Below are positions 48,496 to 55,024 of a DNA stretch of 64,000 nucleotides, piece after piece. Both the position numbers and the translations under genes were made by a program. How positions within the stretch are numbered: the first letter of the stretch is position 1; every line of letters begins with the position of its first letter. Source of the DNA: Acetobacterium wieringae (GTDB taxonomy: Bacteria > Bacillota > Clostridia > Eubacteriales > Eubacteriaceae); assembly GCF_026646375.1 (NCBI RefSeq), contig NZ_JAIPPU010000009.1, positions 62,001-126,000 on the forward strand, given 5' to 3'. A model generated the notes under the pieces. The model saw nothing but the letters and a program-made list of their open reading frames with translations. It was not told the origin of the DNA and made no database searches.

Positions 48496-49473
48496 ATGAT
48501 TAAGCAGGCTTATTTTCAGGGAAAAAACAAAAAACGCCGCTATTTTGAAGGCTGGTATTTTAAATGTATCAGCGCTGATCGCAAACATGCCATTGCTATT
48601 ATTCCGGGAATGGCTATCGATCCCCAGGGGAACCGGCAGGCTTTTATCCAGGTCATCAATGCTGTCACCGGAAAAACCTGGTATCATCATTTTCCCTATC
48701 CCGAGTTCAAAGCCAGAACGGATCGGTTTGATGTAGAGATTGAGAATAACAGCTTCAACGCTCAGGGTCTCTCACTAAATATCGATACGGCTGAAGGCAG
48801 CATCAAAGGACGGTTGACTTTTCATAACAGCCATCCCTTTCCCAAGGGTTTTAAGAACCCGGCGATCATGGGGCCTTTTGGAATCGTGCCCCTTATGGAA
48901 TGCTACCACGCCATTATTCATTTGTATCATGAAATAAAGGGTGAGATTGAGCTGGATGGGGAATTGCTTGATTTTAGTCGCGGAGTTGGGTACATTGAAA
49001 AAGACTACGGCCGATCTTTTCCCAAAACTTATCTCTGGTTGCAAGCCAGCCATTTTGAGGGGGGGGATGCTTCATTTGTCTTTTCACGGGCGAACATTCC
49101 TTTTTTGGGGATGGAATTTCCAGGTTTTTTTGCTTACTTCACTGATTTTAGCGGGATTACCCGCCGTTTTGCTACCTATAATTTTTCCCGGCTGGAGAAA
49201 TGGGAAGTTGATACGACAAAGGGAACCTGTGCTGGGGAACTTGAAGGCCCAAATGGGGCCCTTGCTTTTAAAGCGCAGATGGCCGGTGGTGGACGGCTGC
49301 GGGCACCGGTGGACGGACTGATGGATCGTGAGATTGTCGAGAGTATCACGGCCAAGGTTTGGCTGCGTTTAACAAACAATCGGGGCGATATCATCTTTGA
49401 GCGTGTTAGCAGCGAAGCGGGGATGGAGATCTGTTTGGAAGAAGGGATTGCAGTGAAGCAAGAATATCAATAA
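48496..49473 (+). CDS. Tocopherol-cyclase-family (VTE1-like) protein
   Basis: The 325-residue product has no membrane segment. Near its start is KRRYFEGWYFKC, the family hallmark seen in plant VTE1 as RRFFEGWYFK. Further segments include GPFGIVPLMECYHAIIHLYHEI, GVGYIEKDYGRSFPKTYLWLQ and AYFTDFSGITRRFATYNFSR. The fold is a pair of lipocalin-like beta barrels able to hold a long isoprenoid. Plant VTE1 closes the chromanol ring of tocopherol, but bacterial members mostly lack assigned function. It closes the operon after two kinases and carotenoid-type enzymes, so it may bind, cyclise or hydrate the desaturated isoprenoid. Confidence 0.8.
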   Translation: MIKQAYFQGKNKKRRYFEGWYFKCISADRKHAIAIIPGMAIDPQGNRQAFIQVINAVTGKTWYHHFPYPEFKARTDRFDVEIENNSFNAQGLSLNIDTAEGSIKGRLTFHNSHPFPKGFKNPAIMGPFGIVPLMECYHAIIHLYHEIKGEIELDGELLDFSRGVGYIEKDYGRSFPKTYLWLQASHFEGGDASFVFSRANIPFLGMEFPGFFAYFTDFSGITRRFATYNFSRLEKWEVDTTKGTCAGELEGPNGALAFKAQMAGGGRLRAPVDGLMDREIVESITAKVWLRLTNNRGDIIFERVSSEAGMEICLEEGIAVKQEYQ

Positions 49474-49544
49474 ATAAAACCCATTGTCAGGCAGAATCAT
49501 TTATAGAAGTTGCCAAAAAGGTGTTTTATTGGGGCGTGCAATTA

Positions 49545-49553
49545 TGATATAAT
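49545..49553 (+). promoter_or_regulatory. Extended -10 promoter of the cobalamin riboswitch operon
   Basis: TGATATAAT gives an extended -10; the -35 region is only TTTATT. Transcription would start about 49560, just before the aptamer. Confidence 0.55.
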
Positions 49554-49565
49554 AAGCCAAATTAA

Positions 49566-49728
49566 ATAATCATTTTCAGGTGCCCTTCGGGGAGAATAGG
49601 AAAATAAGTGAAAAGCTTATACGGGCCCGCCGCTGTAAATTGGGAGTTGCTGTCTAGATGCCACTGTTTAAAAATGGGAAGGCGACAGCGATGAGGATCA
49701 TGAGTCAGAAGACCTGCCTGAGAATTAG
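49566..49728 (+). ncRNA. Cobalamin (B12) riboswitch
   Basis: The core appears in order: CAGGTGCCCTTCGGGG, AATAGGAAAATAAGTGAAAAGC, CGGGCCCGCCGCTGTAA (conserved B12 box region), GATGCCACTG with GGGAAGGC, GATGA and GTCAGAAGACCTGCC. This matches the AdoCbl-type aptamer. A terminator follows at 49746, so B12 should switch off the alcohol dehydrogenase and phosphoribosyltransferase genes. Confidence 0.95.
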
Positions 49729-49745
49729 ATGTTGAGAGATGTGGA

Positions 49746-49777
49746 AAGTCTACGCTTTGTTAGCGTAGCTTTTTTTG
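49746..49777 (+). terminator. Riboswitch-controlled terminator
   Basis: CTACGC and GCGTAG form a stem around TTTGTTA followed by seven T. It lies between the cobalamin aptamer and the first gene and should form when B12 is bound. Confidence 0.88.
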
Positions 49778-49830
49778 TTTAAAAAGCTTTATAAACAGTG
49801 TTTAAGAGAAAAAAACAAGGGAGGGACGAA

Positions 49831-50868
49831 TTGAAAGCAGTGGTATTGGAAAAACCGGGGAAATTGGTGATAAAAGATAAAGACATGCCGGTCTGTAGTG
49901 ATGGCGAAATGCTTGTTAAGGTCAGAGCCTGCAATATTTGCCGAACGGATTTAAAATGTGCCACCATGGGTCAACGAGATCTGGTTTATCCTCGGGTATT
50001 GGGACATGAAATCGCCGGTGAGATCATAGCTAAAGGAAAAGGTGCGAACGGTCGGGTGGGTTCCCGGGTGTCTATTCACCCGGGGATTTCCTGTGGGGTG
50101 TGCGACTATTGTAAAAGTGGTCAGGATAATCTCTGTGATCAGATTAAGATTATGGGCTTTAATTTTGATGGTGGTTTTCAGGAAGTGATCAAAATTGATA
50201 AACAGGCGATCCAATCCAAGATTGTTAATCTGATTAAAAATGATACTCTGGCATATGAAGAAATATCATTTATTGAACCGCTGGCCTGTTGTGTCAATAT
50301 TCAGGATCGCCTTCAGTTGAACAAGAAAGCGGTGCTGGTCATTATCGGTGGCGGCCGTTTGGGCCTGCTTAACCTGTTTGTGGCGAAAGCGGAAGGAATC
50401 CAAAACGTGATTCTGATTGAAGCCAATGATGAGCGTCGTAACCGTGGCAAAGCCTTGGGTTTTGATGCTGTTTTTAGTGGTGACGAGCCGGATCTGCTCG
50501 ACCAGTTAAAGCGGTGCAGCGATGGTCATGGAGTCGACGGAGTAATCCCCTGCTGTCCAGGCCCAGAGGCCTTTGACCTGGCCCTGGAAATCCTCAGAAA
50601 AAAAGGAACCCTCGGTTACTTCAGTGGACTAACCCGCAATGACGACTTCCAGCTGGACATCAACCGGATTCACTACAAGGAAATTACCGTAGTCGGATCC
50701 TATGGCTGCAGTGTTAAGCATAGTCAAAAGGCCAAAACCCTGCTTGAATCAAGAAAAATTGATGTTCGGCCACTTATTTCTCATCGCATCAAGCTGGAAG
50801 AATTGGAACAAGGAATGGACTATATCCGAAACGGCGATGGTTATTCAACCATTGTGGTGATGAAATGA
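49831..50868 (+). CDS. Zinc-binding alcohol dehydrogenase family (sorbitol/galactitol-phosphate dehydrogenase type)
   Basis: The product is 345 residues from TTG 49831 behind GGGAGGGACGAA; a GTG at 49798 would include this site. It has a catalytic zinc cysteine in NICRTDLKC, the GHE motif, four structural-zinc cysteines (GISCGVCDYCKSGQDNLC) and a Rossmann site VIIGGGRLGLLNL. Family activity is NAD(P)-dependent oxidation of an alcohol or reverse. It sits right after a cobalamin riboswitch and before a TrpD-like gene, so its substrate is likely connected with corrinoid or lower-ligand metabolism, or with a pathway that has a B12-dependent alternative (inference). Confidence 0.87.
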   Translation: MKAVVLEKPGKLVIKDKDMPVCSDGEMLVKVRACNICRTDLKCATMGQRDLVYPRVLGHEIAGEIIAKGKGANGRVGSRVSIHPGISCGVCDYCKSGQDNLCDQIKIMGFNFDGGFQEVIKIDKQAIQSKIVNLIKNDTLAYEEISFIEPLACCVNIQDRLQLNKKAVLVIIGGGRLGLLNLFVAKAEGIQNVILIEANDERRNRGKALGFDAVFSGDEPDLLDQLKRCSDGHGVDGVIPCCPGPEAFDLALEILRKKGTLGYFSGLTRNDDFQLDINRIHYKEITVVGSYGCSVKHSQKAKTLLESRKIDVRPLISHRIKLEELEQGMDYIRNGDGYSTIVVMK

Positions 50869-50945
50869 CGCGCTTTGGCGAAAGTGAAGCTTAAGTAGTT
50901 GTTGATGAAATAATAACGAATACTATTAATTTAAGGAGAAAATAA

Positions 50946-52058
50946 ATGGAAAAAACAATCAGCATGAAAGATTATGGTCAGGTGATTACCCAGCTGATCA
51001 ATAAGGAAAACCTGTCAAAAGATGATTCCAAAGAAATGTTTATGGAGATTCTTAGTGATAAGCAAACGGCCATGCAGCAGGGCGCTTTTTTAGCGGCCCT
51101 CAGTGCCAAAGGGGCAACCCCGGCAGAAGTAGCCGGAAGTTTTGAAGCGATTTACGAGGTGGATACCTTTAAGGTGGAACCGGTCACTGAGTTTCCGATT
51201 GTGGATAACTGCGGCACCGGTATGGATAGTTTTAAAACCTTTAATATCAGCACGGTGGCTTCAATTATTGCTGCCGCTGCCGGAATTCCTATGGCTAAAC
51301 ACGGTTCTCGTGCTATGACCTCGGTTTGTGGTACCATCGATGTGCTTGAAGCCCTGGGTATCGATATGGATTCCAATGTTGATCTGGTTAAAGAAAGTAT
51401 TGAAAAAGCGGGCATTGGCATTTTTAATGGGATGAGCCCAGAGGTTCATCCAGTGGCTTTGGGGCGGGTTTTATCGCAGATTTCTTTTGGCAGTGTGCTG
51501 AATATTTCAGCATCTCTGGCTAATCCGGCGCTGCCGCAGTATGGGGTCAGAGGGGTCTACTCCAAAGAAATGCTGGATTTTGTGCCCCAGATCATGGCGG
51601 AGATCGGTTATAAACGGGCGATCGTCGTTTATGGCGAAGTTGGCGAGCAGGCCATTGATGAGGCCTCAACCCTCGGTACCACCCACATTGCTGAGCTGAA
51701 AGAAGATGGTCGTGTGGAAAAATATACATTTAATCCACAAGATATGTTGATAACTCCTGGAATTGTGGATGAAATCCGCACATTTAATTCGGTTGAAGAA
51801 TCGGCGTTATGTATTGTCCGATTGTTAAAGGGGAAAGAAACCAAGACCCGTGAAGATATTGTTGCTTTAAATGCCGGACTGATTCTGTATTTGCGGGACA
51901 AGGCGCCCAGCATTCGGGAAGGTTATGAAATGGCACTGGAACTGATTCACAACGGTGCGGCCTGGGAAAAGCTGAAGACCTGGGTCAACTATCAGAATCG
52001 TGATGGTATTAAGGGCATGAATACTTTGTCAGCGTTGGAAAAAAAGGTTCAAAGTTAG
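50946..52058 (+). CDS. TrpD-like phosphoribosyltransferase (anthranilate phosphoribosyltransferase family)
   Basis: The 370-residue product has the TrpD N-terminal helical part (SDKQTAMQQGAFLAALSAKG), the glycine-rich DNCGTGMDSFKTFNIST (PRPP site), MAKHGSRAMTSVCGTIDVLEALG and GIGIFNGMSPEVHPVALGRV. No other trp genes are near and it is under a cobalamin riboswitch, so tryptophan synthesis is unlikely. TrpD relatives attach phosphoribose to aromatic amines; a role with a corrinoid lower-ligand base or related heteroaromatic is possible but unproven. The anthranilate-contacting residues cannot be judged without an alignment. Confidence 0.85.
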   Translation: MEKTISMKDYGQVITQLINKENLSKDDSKEMFMEILSDKQTAMQQGAFLAALSAKGATPAEVAGSFEAIYEVDTFKVEPVTEFPIVDNCGTGMDSFKTFNISTVASIIAAAAGIPMAKHGSRAMTSVCGTIDVLEALGIDMDSNVDLVKESIEKAGIGIFNGMSPEVHPVALGRVLSQISFGSVLNISASLANPALPQYGVRGVYSKEMLDFVPQIMAEIGYKRAIVVYGEVGEQAIDEASTLGTTHIAELKEDGRVEKYTFNPQDMLITPGIVDEIRTFNSVEESALCIVRLLKGKETKTREDIVALNAGLILYLRDKAPSIREGYEMALELIHNGAAWEKLKTWVNYQNRDGIKGMNTLSALEKKVQS

Positions 52059-52067
52059 GCAGCGCTG

Positions 52068-52274
52068 ATGATTCTTTATGCGTTAAAAGCAGCAGAAGGT
52101 TATCTGAAAACGGCTGAAAATGGGGATTTTACCCTGGTTGGCATCAACAAGGCCAGCGTTTATCCAGAGAACGGACTGGATCAATTGATTGCAAAAAAAA
52201 ATGAGTTGGCGGATAGACTAACCGAGCTCCGGATTGTCAAGTTGACCCTGGAGGAAACCGATTTTTTTGCTTGA
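52068..52274 (+). CDS. Small protein of unknown function in the cobalamin-controlled operon
   Basis: A 68-residue reading frame begins 9 bases after the TrpD-like gene (MILYALKAAEGYLKTAENGD, then FTLVGINKASVY) and ends at 52274. There is no clear Shine-Dalgarno, so it would depend on coupling. The C-terminal half (IAKKNELADRLTELRIVKLTLEETDFFA) is predicted helical and charged. No family is recognised. Codon use and tight position support a real gene; an intrinsic terminator follows. Confidence 0.5.
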   Translation: MILYALKAAEGYLKTAENGDFTLVGINKASVYPENGLDQLIAKKNELADRLTELRIVKLTLEETDFFA

Positions 52275-52357
52275 ATGGCTACAAATGAGTTAAGATATAT
52301 TTACGGATTTTGATATCAATGGTATGATAAAAACAGAATAAATGGGTGACTCCATAA

Positions 52358-52401
52358 AATTAAAAGAACCTTTTTCTTCGAAAAAGGTTCTTTTAATTTC
52401 T
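52358..52401 (+). terminator. Intrinsic terminator of the cobalamin-controlled operon
   Basis: AATTAAAAGAACCTTTTT and AAAAAGGTTCTTTTAATT are perfect 18-bp arms with a CTTCG loop. The arm itself ends in TTTTAATTTCTT. Confidence 0.85.
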
Positions 52402-52434
52402 TAATACGTATCGGAGTATGAAAGATCAATATAG

Positions 52435-52574
52435 TTATCCAGGGACATTGATTGTGGATAACTTTTAACCGGGTTGTCACTTGATAGAGGAAGAACGGCT
52501 TTTTTATCCACATTATACCGGATTTACCGGGATAATGTGGATAAGTTGTGTGGATAAAGATAGAATGTCGATAA
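52435..52574. promoter_or_regulatory. DnaA-box cluster upstream of a 5'-nucleotidase gene
   Basis: Four perfect 9-mers TTATCCACA (either strand) lie at 52453-52461 (reverse), 52504-52512 (forward), 52536-52544 (reverse) and 52549-52557 (reverse), with near matches TTATCCAGG at 52435 and TGTCGATAA at 52566. The second and third boxes are the ends of a perfect 13-bp inverted repeat, TTATCCACATTAT / ATAATGTGGATAA. A given 9-mer is expected about once in 131 kb on both strands, so this is not chance. No dnaA, dnaN or rpmH gene is present in the window. It may titrate DnaA, regulate the next gene, or be part of an origin-like site. Confidence 0.85.
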
Positions 52575-52598
52575 GTTTGAGAAAGAAGGGGTAAAAGG

Positions 52599-53504
52599 AT
52601 GCATAGATTTGAAAATTGTCTGGTGGTGGGAATCTCTTCCCGGGCGCTTTTTGATCTGGAGGAAGAAAACCGGATCTTTGATGAAGCAGGGGTAGAAGCT
52701 TATACAAAATACCAGATTGAACATGAAAACGATATTTTAAAGCCGGGAACCGGTTTTGCCCTGATAAAGGCGTTACTGAAGCTTAATGAAATCGGTTCGG
52801 AAGAGCGTAAGACCGAAATCATTGTGATGTCCCGCAATAATGCCGATAGCAGTCTGCGGATTTTTAACTCGATCAGGCATTACCAATTGGATATCACCCG
52901 GGCAGCACTGGTCAGCGGGGCTCTGTTGGCGCCCTATCTGGAAGCTTTTAACACCGATCTTTTTCTTTCCGCCAATGAGGAGGATGTTCAAGAGGCCATT
53001 AATGCCGGAGTGGCGGCGGGAATCATTTATACCCAACACTTGACCTACGATGAAGTAAAAGAAATCGATCAGATCCGGATCGCCTTTGATGGCGATGCGG
53101 TGCTTTTCTCGGATGAGTCCGAGCGGATCTATAAAAGTCAGGGCATTGAAGCCTTTCAGGCCAATGAAACCAAAAATGCCCGCAAGCCTCTGCCGGAAGG
53201 GCCTTTTGCCAGATTTTTAAAAACCCTGTCAGCTATTCAGAAAGCGTTTGATAAAAACCGGGCGCCGATTCGCACCGCTTTGGTCACGGCCAGAAATGCG
53301 CCGGCTCACGAGCGGGTGATTCGAACCCTGAGGGCCTGGGATGTGCGTATTGATGAAGCCTTTTTTCTCGGCGGTATGAGCAAGCAGGAGGTGCTTAAGG
53401 CCTTTGGCGCCCACATCTATTTTGACGATCAGGCCATTCACACCGATGCGACGGCGGAATTTGTGCCTTCGGCCCGGGTGCCGTATAAAAATAATCAGGA
53501 ATAA
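52599..53504 (+). CDS. 5'-nucleotidase (cytosolic NT5-type)
   Basis: The 301-residue product matches the cytosolic 5'-nucleotidase family: NCLVVGISSRALFDLEEENRIF, IVMSRNNADSSLRIFNSI, VSGALLAPYLEAFNTDLFLS, and the central IAFDGDAVLFSDESERIY whose aspartates suit phosphatase chemistry, with TALVTARNAPAHERVIRTL and IYFDDQ near the end. It would dephosphorylate nucleoside monophosphates. Its promoter region carries a DnaA-box cluster, so expression may follow replication status. A terminator follows, and no operon partner is evident. Confidence 0.85.
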   Translation: MHRFENCLVVGISSRALFDLEEENRIFDEAGVEAYTKYQIEHENDILKPGTGFALIKALLKLNEIGSEERKTEIIVMSRNNADSSLRIFNSIRHYQLDITRAALVSGALLAPYLEAFNTDLFLSANEEDVQEAINAGVAAGIIYTQHLTYDEVKEIDQIRIAFDGDAVLFSDESERIYKSQGIEAFQANETKNARKPLPEGPFARFLKTLSAIQKAFDKNRAPIRTALVTARNAPAHERVIRTLRAWDVRIDEAFFLGGMSKQEVLKAFGAHIYFDDQAIHTDATAEFVPSARVPYKNNQE

Positions 53505-53552
53505 CCATAAGGAGAGCAAAAGCGTCGGTTGCGAACCAATTAGAAGCCAAAT

Positions 53553-53590
53553 CAAAAAAGAACCCTCTAAATCAAGAGAATTCTTTTTTG
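53553..53590 (+). terminator. Intrinsic terminator after the nucleotidase gene
   Basis: AAAAAAGAA and TTCTTTTTT form the outer stem and CTCT/AGAG the inner stem around a short loop. The right arm gives the T-tract. Confidence 0.75.
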
Positions 53591-53604
53591 TGAGAAAGGA
53601 GTTC

Positions 53605-53649
53605 ATGAAAAGAAAATATATGTTAAACCAGAAAATTATTGAGGGATAA
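53605..53649 (+). CDS. Possible 14-residue leader peptide or gene remnant
   Basis: An ideal AGAAAGGAG sits three bases before ATG 53605, which opens MKRKYMLNQKIIEG and then stops. The ribosome binding site is far better than chance, but the frame is very short and begins right after a terminator. It may be the front end of a deleted gene. Translation is unproven. Confidence 0.3.
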   Translation: MKRKYMLNQKIIEG

Positions 53650-53767
53650 TCTTCTGGTGAAAACCCGACAAAAAGATCATATCGGTGTATCGAGCATGTT
53701 TAGTTTACCGTCAGTCTGTGGTCGGGTCTTGATTATTTTGTGATAGTTAGGTGAAGTTTTAATTAAA

Positions 53768-53794
53768 TTGAAATTAACGATGAGCTGATATAAT
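53768..53794 (+). promoter_or_regulatory. Promoter of the GTPase pair
   Basis: TTGAAA (53768-53773) and TATAAT (53789-53794) are 15 bases apart; TGA before the -10 makes an extended -10. Transcription would begin near 53801, right at the foot of a hairpin. Confidence 0.6.
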
Positions 53795-53803
53795 AATCAA
53801 AAA

Positions 53804-53833
53804 CTGGCTGCTCAGTGATGAATGAGCAGCCAG
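53804..53833 (+). promoter_or_regulatory. 5' untranslated region hairpin of the GTPase operon
   Basis: CTGGCTGCTCA and TGAGCAGCCAG are perfect 11-bp arms around GTGATGAA. The stem would form the very 5' end of the mRNA, 22 bases before the GTPase start. There is no T-tract, so it is not a terminator; mRNA stabilisation or regulation is likely. Confidence 0.65.
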
Positions 53834-53854
53834 AAATAAAGAAAGAGGGAGCCT

Positions 53855-55024
53855 ATGAAAGACTATCGACCCGATGATTTTGATTTTAATAAAACCCTCG
53901 GCGAAATCAGTGCCGGGATCAAAAAACCAAACATTCTCATTTGCGGCGCCACCGGTGCCGGAAAAAGTTCGGTGGTGAACTATGTGTTTGGCGAGAATCT
54001 GGCTCAAATTGGCCATGGCGTTCCAGTCACTCGGGGAATCACCAGATACCAACAGGAGGATACCGGGGTGGTGCTTTATGACACCGAAGGTTATGAAATC
54101 GGCACCGAGAAAATTTCTCAATACAAAGCCAATGTCGAAGACTGGGTCAATGCCTTTGGCGATGTTGACATTCATGTAGCTAAAAAAGCAGGCGTCACTC
54201 AGGAGCTGAATAACCGGATTCATGAAGTCTGGTATTGTATCTCAGCTGGAAACAAACGGGTCACCGATATGGATATCGATGTGATACAGATGCTTAAGGC
54301 AAAGAAACTGCCAGTGGCGGTGGTACTGACCCAAATTGATAACCTCGATGCCGAAGAACTCGAGGCGATGGAAGCAGCCATCAGAGAGTATTGCCAAGTG
54401 GTTTTTTTTCGAACCAGTGCTTCCGATGATCCGGCAGTGAAAGCTGCCTTGCAGGATTATCTGCAATGGGATGAACTGATCGGCTGGGCCATTGATCATC
54501 TCGATGAGTCCTTGCGGGAAGGGTTTATCAGCGCCCTGAAAGGGAATCTGGCGGCGAAAAAAAGATTGGTTAATCAAAAGATTATTCCCCTCTATACTAG
54601 CGCGGCGGCGGGGGTGGCCTTAACGCCGATTCCTTTTTCGGATGCGGCGCTGTTGGTTCCAATCCAGATTAAAATGTCGTTGCACATCATGAAAACCTAT
54701 GGACTGGATCAGAAGCTGAGTAACCTGTCATCACTGGTGGGCTCAGTGGTGGTTTCGGAATCCGGCCGATTATTGGCCCAAACGCTTAGCAGCAGTTTGT
54801 TTAAACTGATTCCGGGAGTTGGAACAGCCATCGGCACCACAGTCAATACGGTAGTTGCCTCCAGTTTTACCGCGGCCATGGGCTATGCCATATCTCAAAT
54901 CTGTTTTAACTGCGCGACTGCCGTGTTTGAAGAAGGCAGAGAGATTGAGTGGCCGGACTATTTCAACGGCGAAAATATTGCAGCCTTAATGGCTGAATGG
55001 TTTAAGGTTTCCCGGCATGGCTAA
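53855..55024 (+). CDS. Membrane-associated GTPase (Era/dynamin-like superfamily), first of a tandem pair
   Basis: The 389-residue product has G1 CGATGAGKSS, a threonine-rich G2 region (VPVTRGITRY), G3 YDTEGYE, and G4 LTQID in place of NKxD; a likely G5 lies near RTSASDD. After the G domain, residues 210-375 include two hydrophobic stretches (AAAGVALTPIPFSDAALLVPI and GVGTAIGTTVNTVVASSF) that look membrane-active. It lies next to a second GTPase, with an 8-base overlap. Paired, membrane-associated GTPases are typical of bacterial dynamin-like or IRG/DUF697-type proteins, but I cannot assign a named family. Confidence 0.8.
   Translation: MKDYRPDDFDFNKTLGEISAGIKKPNILICGATGAGKSSVVNYVFGENLAQIGHGVPVTRGITRYQQEDTGVVLYDTEGYEIGTEKISQYKANVEDWVNAFGDVDIHVAKKAGVTQELNNRIHEVWYCISAGNKRVTDMDIDVIQMLKAKKLPVAVVLTQIDNLDAEELEAMEAAIREYCQVVFFRTSASDDPAVKAALQDYLQWDELIGWAIDHLDESLREGFISALKGNLAAKKRLVNQKIIPLYTSAAAGVALTPIPFSDAALLVPIQIKMSLHIMKTYGLDQKLSNLSSLVGSVVVSESGRLLAQTLSSSLFKLIPGVGTAIGTTVNTVVASSFTAAMGYAISQICFNCATAVFEEGREIEWPDYFNGENIAALMAEWFKVSRHG

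Larger units (their letters stand above)
53505..53854. other. Intergenic region with terminator, mini-ORF and promoter
   Basis: It holds a terminator at 53553-53590, a 14-codon open frame at 53605, the promoter of the GTPase pair at 53768-53794 and a 5' hairpin at 53804-53833. No longer gene was recognised between 53650 and 53767. Confidence 0.5.

Noticed and set aside
52504-52544. Reading the 13-bp inverted repeat as an intrinsic terminator
   Set aside because: No T-tract follows in either direction (the T-run precedes the stem on the plus strand), and the arms are exact DnaA boxes.
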